64,000 nucleotides of DNA from CAVSKL01 sp963728475 [NCBI: Candidatus Eiseniibacteriota bacterium] (lineage in GTDB: Bacteria > Eisenbacteria > RBG-16-71-46 > JABDJR01): assembly GCA_963728475.1 (NCBI GenBank), contig CAVSKL010000001.1, positions 806,001 through 870,000 of the forward strand, given 5' to 3'. The translations under genes were made by a program, and so were the position numbers. The notes under the pieces were generated by a model that saw only the letters and a program-made list of their open reading frames with translations, had not been told where the DNA came from and searched no databases. Position 1 is the stretch's first letter. The number at the start of each line of letters is the position of its first letter. Positions 60,670-64,000 of this stretch are shown here, piece after piece.

Positions 60670-63600
60670 CTACCCCCGCGCCTCCTGCCGCTCCCGCCGG
60701 CTCTGCGGGGTGAAGCGGTCGAACAGGGTGTAGAGCACCGGGATGAGATAGAGGGTGAGAATGCCCGAGACCAGCACCCCGCCCATGGTCACCACCGCCA
60801 TCGCCACCGTGTAGGCCGCTCCCGCCCCGCCCAGGGCCTGGGGAAGGATCCCGGCCAGGATCGCCAGCGTGGTCATCACGATGGGGCGGAGCCGCCCCGG
60901 GGCGGCCTCGGCGATGGAATCGCTCGCGCTCCGGCCCCGGCCCCGGTACTGCCCGGCCAGATCCAGGATCAGGATCGCGTTGTTCACCACGATCCCCACC
61001 AACATCACCACCGCCATCAGCGAGAAGATGTTGATGGTGGCCCCGGTCAGGAAGAGCGACCACACCACCCCCACCAGCCCCAGCGGCAGGGTGAACATGA
61101 TGGTAAAGGGGTGGATGAACGACTCCAGGATCGCGGCCAGCACCAGGTAGGTGAGGACGATGGCCAGGATCAGCGCCTTGAAGATCTCGTTGAACGACTC
61201 GCCCAGGTTCTCGAACTGGCCCGAGTACTCCACGTGGTAGCCGGCGGGGACGTTCATCGCCGCCACCTGGGCCTGGATCGCATTCACCTTCTCCACCAGG
61301 GTGCCCGAGCCGATATTGGCGCTCACACTCACCATGCGCTGCTTGTTCTTGCGGGTGATCTCGGCCAGCCCGCGCCGGCGCGCCAGGCTTCCCAGCGCAT
61401 TGAGCGGAACCTGTCCGGACCTCCCGGAGACCCGGACCCGGGGGATGGTGGCCAGCCGGTCCCGCTCCGACGACGCCATCTGCACCCGGATGTCGTACTC
61501 CTCGCCCCCCTCGCGGTACTTGGAGGCCACCGTCCCCGCGTAGAGATTCCGGAGCTCGCCCCCCAGCCCGGCCAGGGCCATCATGCGGTCGGCCAGCTCC
61601 CGGCGGTCGGGGCGGAACACGATCTCGGGCTTGCCCGGCTTGGCGCTCACGTTCACGTCCACCAGCCCCGGGATCGCGCTCATCCGGGCGCTCAACGAGT
61701 CGGCGATGGCGCGGATGCGGTCGAGGTCCGGCCCCAGCACCTCCACCACGATGTCCTGCTGGTTCCCCCCGAACTGCGAGGCGATCTGGACCGCCACGTC
61801 GGCGGCGGGAAGTCCGGCCAGCCGCGGCCGGAGATCGTTCATGATCTCCTGGATGCCCCGGTCGCGGGTGCCGGCGGGGGTGAGCCGGACGGTGAGATCG
61901 CCCTCCTCCACCCCCTTGTTGTCGCCCCCCACCGTGAGCAGCGTGGCCTCGGTCTCGGGGACGTGCTGTTTCACGATCGCCTGGATCTCCTGCAGCACTT
62001 CCTCGGTCCGGTCCAGGGTGCTCCCGGCGGGCAGCGTCACCGCCACGTCGATGAAGCCGTCGTCGGACTGCGGGATGAACTCCCCCCCCACGAACTTGAA
62101 CAGTACCAGGCTCCCCACGAACACCACGCTCACGATGAGCGCGGTGCGCACCCGGTGGCGAAGCGACCAGCCCACCGACCGGCGGTAGCCGTCCTCGATC
62201 CGGCGATACCCGGAGTCCCAGAGCCGGCCCAGGCCCAGGAACGGGGCCTCGATCCGGGACAGAAGCCGCCGGTGGCCGCGCGCGCGCCGCACCTGGTCGG
62301 CCTTCGACTTCAGGAGCTTGGAGGCGAGCATGGGGGTGAGGGTGAAGCTCACCAACAGCGAGAACACGGTCGCGAACACCACCGTCAGTCCGAACTGTAC
62401 GAAGAACTGCCCGATGATGCCGCCCATGAACGCGATCGGGGTGAACACCACGATGTTGGTCATGGCGGTGGCCGCGACCGCGATCGCGATCTCGTTGGTG
62501 CCGCGCTCGGCGGCGGTGACCGGGTCCTCGCCCTTCTCGTCGATGTGGCTCTGGATGTTCTCCAGCACCACGATGGCGTTGGTGACCAGCACCCCGATCG
62601 ATATCCCCAGGGCCAGGAGGGTCATCACGTTGATGGTGAAGTGGGCGAAGTCCAACAGCAGGAAGGTGGCGATGATCGAGGTGGGCATGGCCACCGCCGC
62701 CACCACCGTGGTCCGCAGGCTGTGCAGGAACAGGTAGAGGATGATCGTGGTCAGGAGGATCCCGATCAGGATGTTGATCAGGACGTCGTGCACGGCCTGG
62801 CGGATGAAGGTCGAGTTGTCGCGGATGATCGCGATGCTCATGCCCTCCGGGAGGGTGAGGTTGAGCTCGTTCACCCGCCGGCGCACCGCGTCCGCGGTCT
62901 CCACCGTGTTGGCGTCGGTTCGCTTCTGCACGAACAGGCCCACCGCGTTGGCGCCGTTGGCCCGGGCCAGGGCGCGCGCCTCCACCGCGGAGTCCACCAC
63001 CCGCCCCACGTCCTCCACCCGCACCGTCCGCGCCGAGCCGGACATGTTGACCGGTAGCCGGCGGAGCTGGTTCAGGTCGGTGAACTCGCCCAGGACCCGC
63101 AGGGTGTACTCCTGGTCGGGCCGCTGCACCAGGCCCGCGGGAACGCTCAGGTTGGCCTGGGCGATCGCGGCGGAGACCTGGCTCGCGTCCAGGCCGTAGG
63201 CGGCCAGGCGGTCGGGGTTGAGATCGACGTGGATTTCCCGCTCCCGGCCGCCCACGATGCTGACCGAGGCCACGCCGGGGGCCTGGGACAGCCGGTCCTT
63301 CACCGTCTCGTCCGCCACCCGGTAAAGCTCCCGCGGGGACTGGGGTCCGGTCAACGCGAGGGAGAGGATCGGGAGCGCGCTGACGTCGAACTTGACCACC
63401 TGGGGTTTCTTGGCGTCGATGGGAAGCTCGTTCGCCACCGCGTCGACCTTCTCCTTGACGTCGATCGAGACCAGGTCCACGTCGGCGCCGATGTTGAACT
63501 CGATCAGGAGATTGGAAACCCCCTCCGAGCTGATCGAGTCCAGCCGCTTGATGTCGGCGATGGACGAGACGGCGTCCTCGAGCTTCTTGGTGACCTGGCT

Positions 63601-63780
63601 CTCGACCTCCTCCGGTCCCGCCCCCGGATAGATCGTGGTCACGGTCACGAACGGAAACTCCACGTTGGGGAAGAGATCCACCACCAGCCGCAGGTACGCG
63701 AAAAAGCCCAGGACCAGGAAGACCAGGATCAGCACGGTGGTGAGGACCGGGCGCTTGACGGAAAGTCCGGCGAGGGTCAC
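60670..63780 (-). CDS. RND-family (HAE1-type) efflux pump permease without the usual proton-relay residues
   Basis: The 1036-residue protein has the RND layout: TM1, a large porter loop (FPNVEFPFVTVTTIYPGAGPEEVESQVTKKLEDAV), TM2-TM6, and a second repeat. The membrane helix TM4 reads GISIGVLVTNAIVVLENI. At the site of the AcrB proton-relay Asp pair (D407-D408) it has Thr400-Asn401. In TM10 the Lys equivalent (AcrB K940) is Asn near 933 (GIVVNNAILILDL). Other motifs such as FTPIAFMGG, SFTLTPMLASKLL and RLRPIVMTTL are normal. The pump may be Na+-coupled or belong to a non-standard subfamily. GTG 63780 overlaps the adaptor stop by four bases. Confidence 0.92.
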   Translation of the reverse strand: MTLAGLSVKRPVLTTVLILVFLVLGFFAYLRLVVDLFPNVEFPFVTVTTIYPGAGPEEVESQVTKKLEDAVSSIADIKRLDSISSEGVSNLLIEFNIGADVDLVSIDVKEKVDAVANELPIDAKKPQVVKFDVSALPILSLALTGPQSPRELYRVADETVKDRLSQAPGVASVSIVGGREREIHVDLNPDRLAAYGLDASQVSAAIAQANLSVPAGLVQRPDQEYTLRVLGEFTDLNQLRRLPVNMSGSARTVRVEDVGRVVDSAVEARALARANGANAVGLFVQKRTDANTVETADAVRRRVNELNLTLPEGMSIAIIRDNSTFIRQAVHDVLINILIGILLTTIILYLFLHSLRTTVVAAVAMPTSIIATFLLLDFAHFTINVMTLLALGISIGVLVTNAIVVLENIQSHIDEKGEDPVTAAERGTNEIAIAVAATAMTNIVVFTPIAFMGGIIGQFFVQFGLTVVFATVFSLLVSFTLTPMLASKLLKSKADQVRRARGHRRLLSRIEAPFLGLGRLWDSGYRRIEDGYRRSVGWSLRHRVRTALIVSVVFVGSLVLFKFVGGEFIPQSDDGFIDVAVTLPAGSTLDRTEEVLQEIQAIVKQHVPETEATLLTVGGDNKGVEEGDLTVRLTPAGTRDRGIQEIMNDLRPRLAGLPAADVAVQIASQFGGNQQDIVVEVLGPDLDRIRAIADSLSARMSAIPGLVDVNVSAKPGKPEIVFRPDRRELADRMMALAGLGGELRNLYAGTVASKYREGGEEYDIRVQMASSERDRLATIPRVRVSGRSGQVPLNALGSLARRRGLAEITRKNKQRMVSVSANIGSGTLVEKVNAIQAQVAAMNVPAGYHVEYSGQFENLGESFNEIFKALILAIVLTYLVLAAILESFIHPFTIMFTLPLGLVGVVWSLFLTGATINIFSLMAVVMLVGIVVNNAILILDLAGQYRGRGRSASDSIAEAAPGRLRPIVMTTLAILAGILPQALGGAGAAYTVAMAVVTMGGVLVSGILTLYLIPVLYTLFDRFTPQSRRERQEARG

Positions 63781-64000
63781 GACGCCGACCCTTCCGCGCC
63801 CGGCCGGAGCTCACCGTCCAGCTTGTGGAAGCGCACCTTGTCGCCGGTGTGGAGCTTGTTGGCGCCGAAGGTCACCACCAGGTCTCCCGGCTCGAGGCCC
63901 GAGGTCACCTGCACCCGGTCCTCGGTGACCGCGCCCAGGCGCACCCGGATCCGCTCCGCCTTGCCGTCCCGGACCGCGAACACTTCCTGATCGCTCCCCG
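63777..64000 (-). CDS. C-terminal part of the RND periplasmic adaptor (membrane-fusion protein, 5' end outside window)
   Basis: The frame stays open to the window edge (GSDQEVFAVRDGKAERIRVRLG). The segment, with KAERIRVRLGAVTEDRVQVTSGLEPGDLVVTFGANKLHTGDKVRF, is the membrane-proximal end of a HlyD/MFP-type adaptor. The adaptor would bridge the pump to an outer-membrane channel. Its stop overlaps the RND permease start by four bases (GTGA). No outer-membrane factor gene is seen inside the window. Confidence 0.85.
   Translation of the reverse strand, partial: GSDQEVFAVRDGKAERIRVRLGAVTEDRVQVTSGLEPGDLVVTFGANKLHTGDKVRFHKLDGELRPGAEGSAS

Overview
The window (64 kb, very GC-rich, roughly 70% by eye) is a bacterial chromosome segment spanning the replication origin. 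The rpmH-dnaA interval near 35.0-35.8 kb carries DnaA boxes. Genes to its left run leftward (rpmH, rnpA, yidD, yidC, jag, mnmE, mnmG, rsmG, parA, parB, an M23 peptidase, a bactofilin) and genes to its right run rightward (dnaA, dnaN, dciA, gyrB, gyrA, rex). Many outer-membrane barrels, a lipoprotein, a BamA-like barrel and an RND pump indicate a diderm. A parallel beta-helix surface protein and a reelin-like secreted protein that share a C-terminal TTWGRLK tail suggest an uncultured FCB-type lineage, perhaps Candidatus Eisenbacteria or a relative. That placement is inference; no rRNA or tRNA is in the window to test it.

Left accessory part (1-22.9 kb): a truncated beta-helix protein, macro-domain protein, YqeY, a choice-of-anchor V (reelin-like) protein, a tandem pair of paralogous envelope proteins, a GH113-like hydrolase that seems to lack a standard start codon, an M19 dipeptidase, a GIY-YIG protein, a coupled RHH regulator/GNAT/methyltransferase operon, a two-CXXC oxidoreductase, several secreted proteins, an MqnD-like protein, a lipid kinase, glutamine-dependent NAD synthase, hydrolases, a CDF transporter and a LarA-type racemase. 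A gene-poor stretch at 19.6-20.1 kb looks like a promoter-to-terminator non-coding RNA unit.

Centre (22.9-47.9 kb): segregation (ParABS with four parS-like sites) next to a bactofilin and its peptidase partner, the tRNA-modification pair mnmE/mnmG, the rpmH-rnpA-yidD-yidC-jag membrane-insertion cluster, then the dnaA-dnaN-dciA-gyrB replication cluster, a TudS/DUF1722 protein, two paralogous barrel proteins (one frameshifted), pterin dehydratase, gyrA and rex. rnpA appears to start at CTG.

Right part (48-64 kb): a membrane protein, a dicarboxylate symporter, a large lipoprotein, a pseudopilin-like protein, a BlaI/BlaR-type regulatory pair whose M56 protein ends in seven SDYD repeats, an MscS channel, queD/queE, a BamA-like barrel, a DnaQ exonuclease fused to a WYL-like domain, and an RND pump with the end of its adaptor.

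Across the window a perfect 12-bp palindrome, CCGAGGCCTCGG, occurs nine times, mostly just after stop codons, between genes, or in variable protein linkers. This is the strongest signal that the gene content does not explain.
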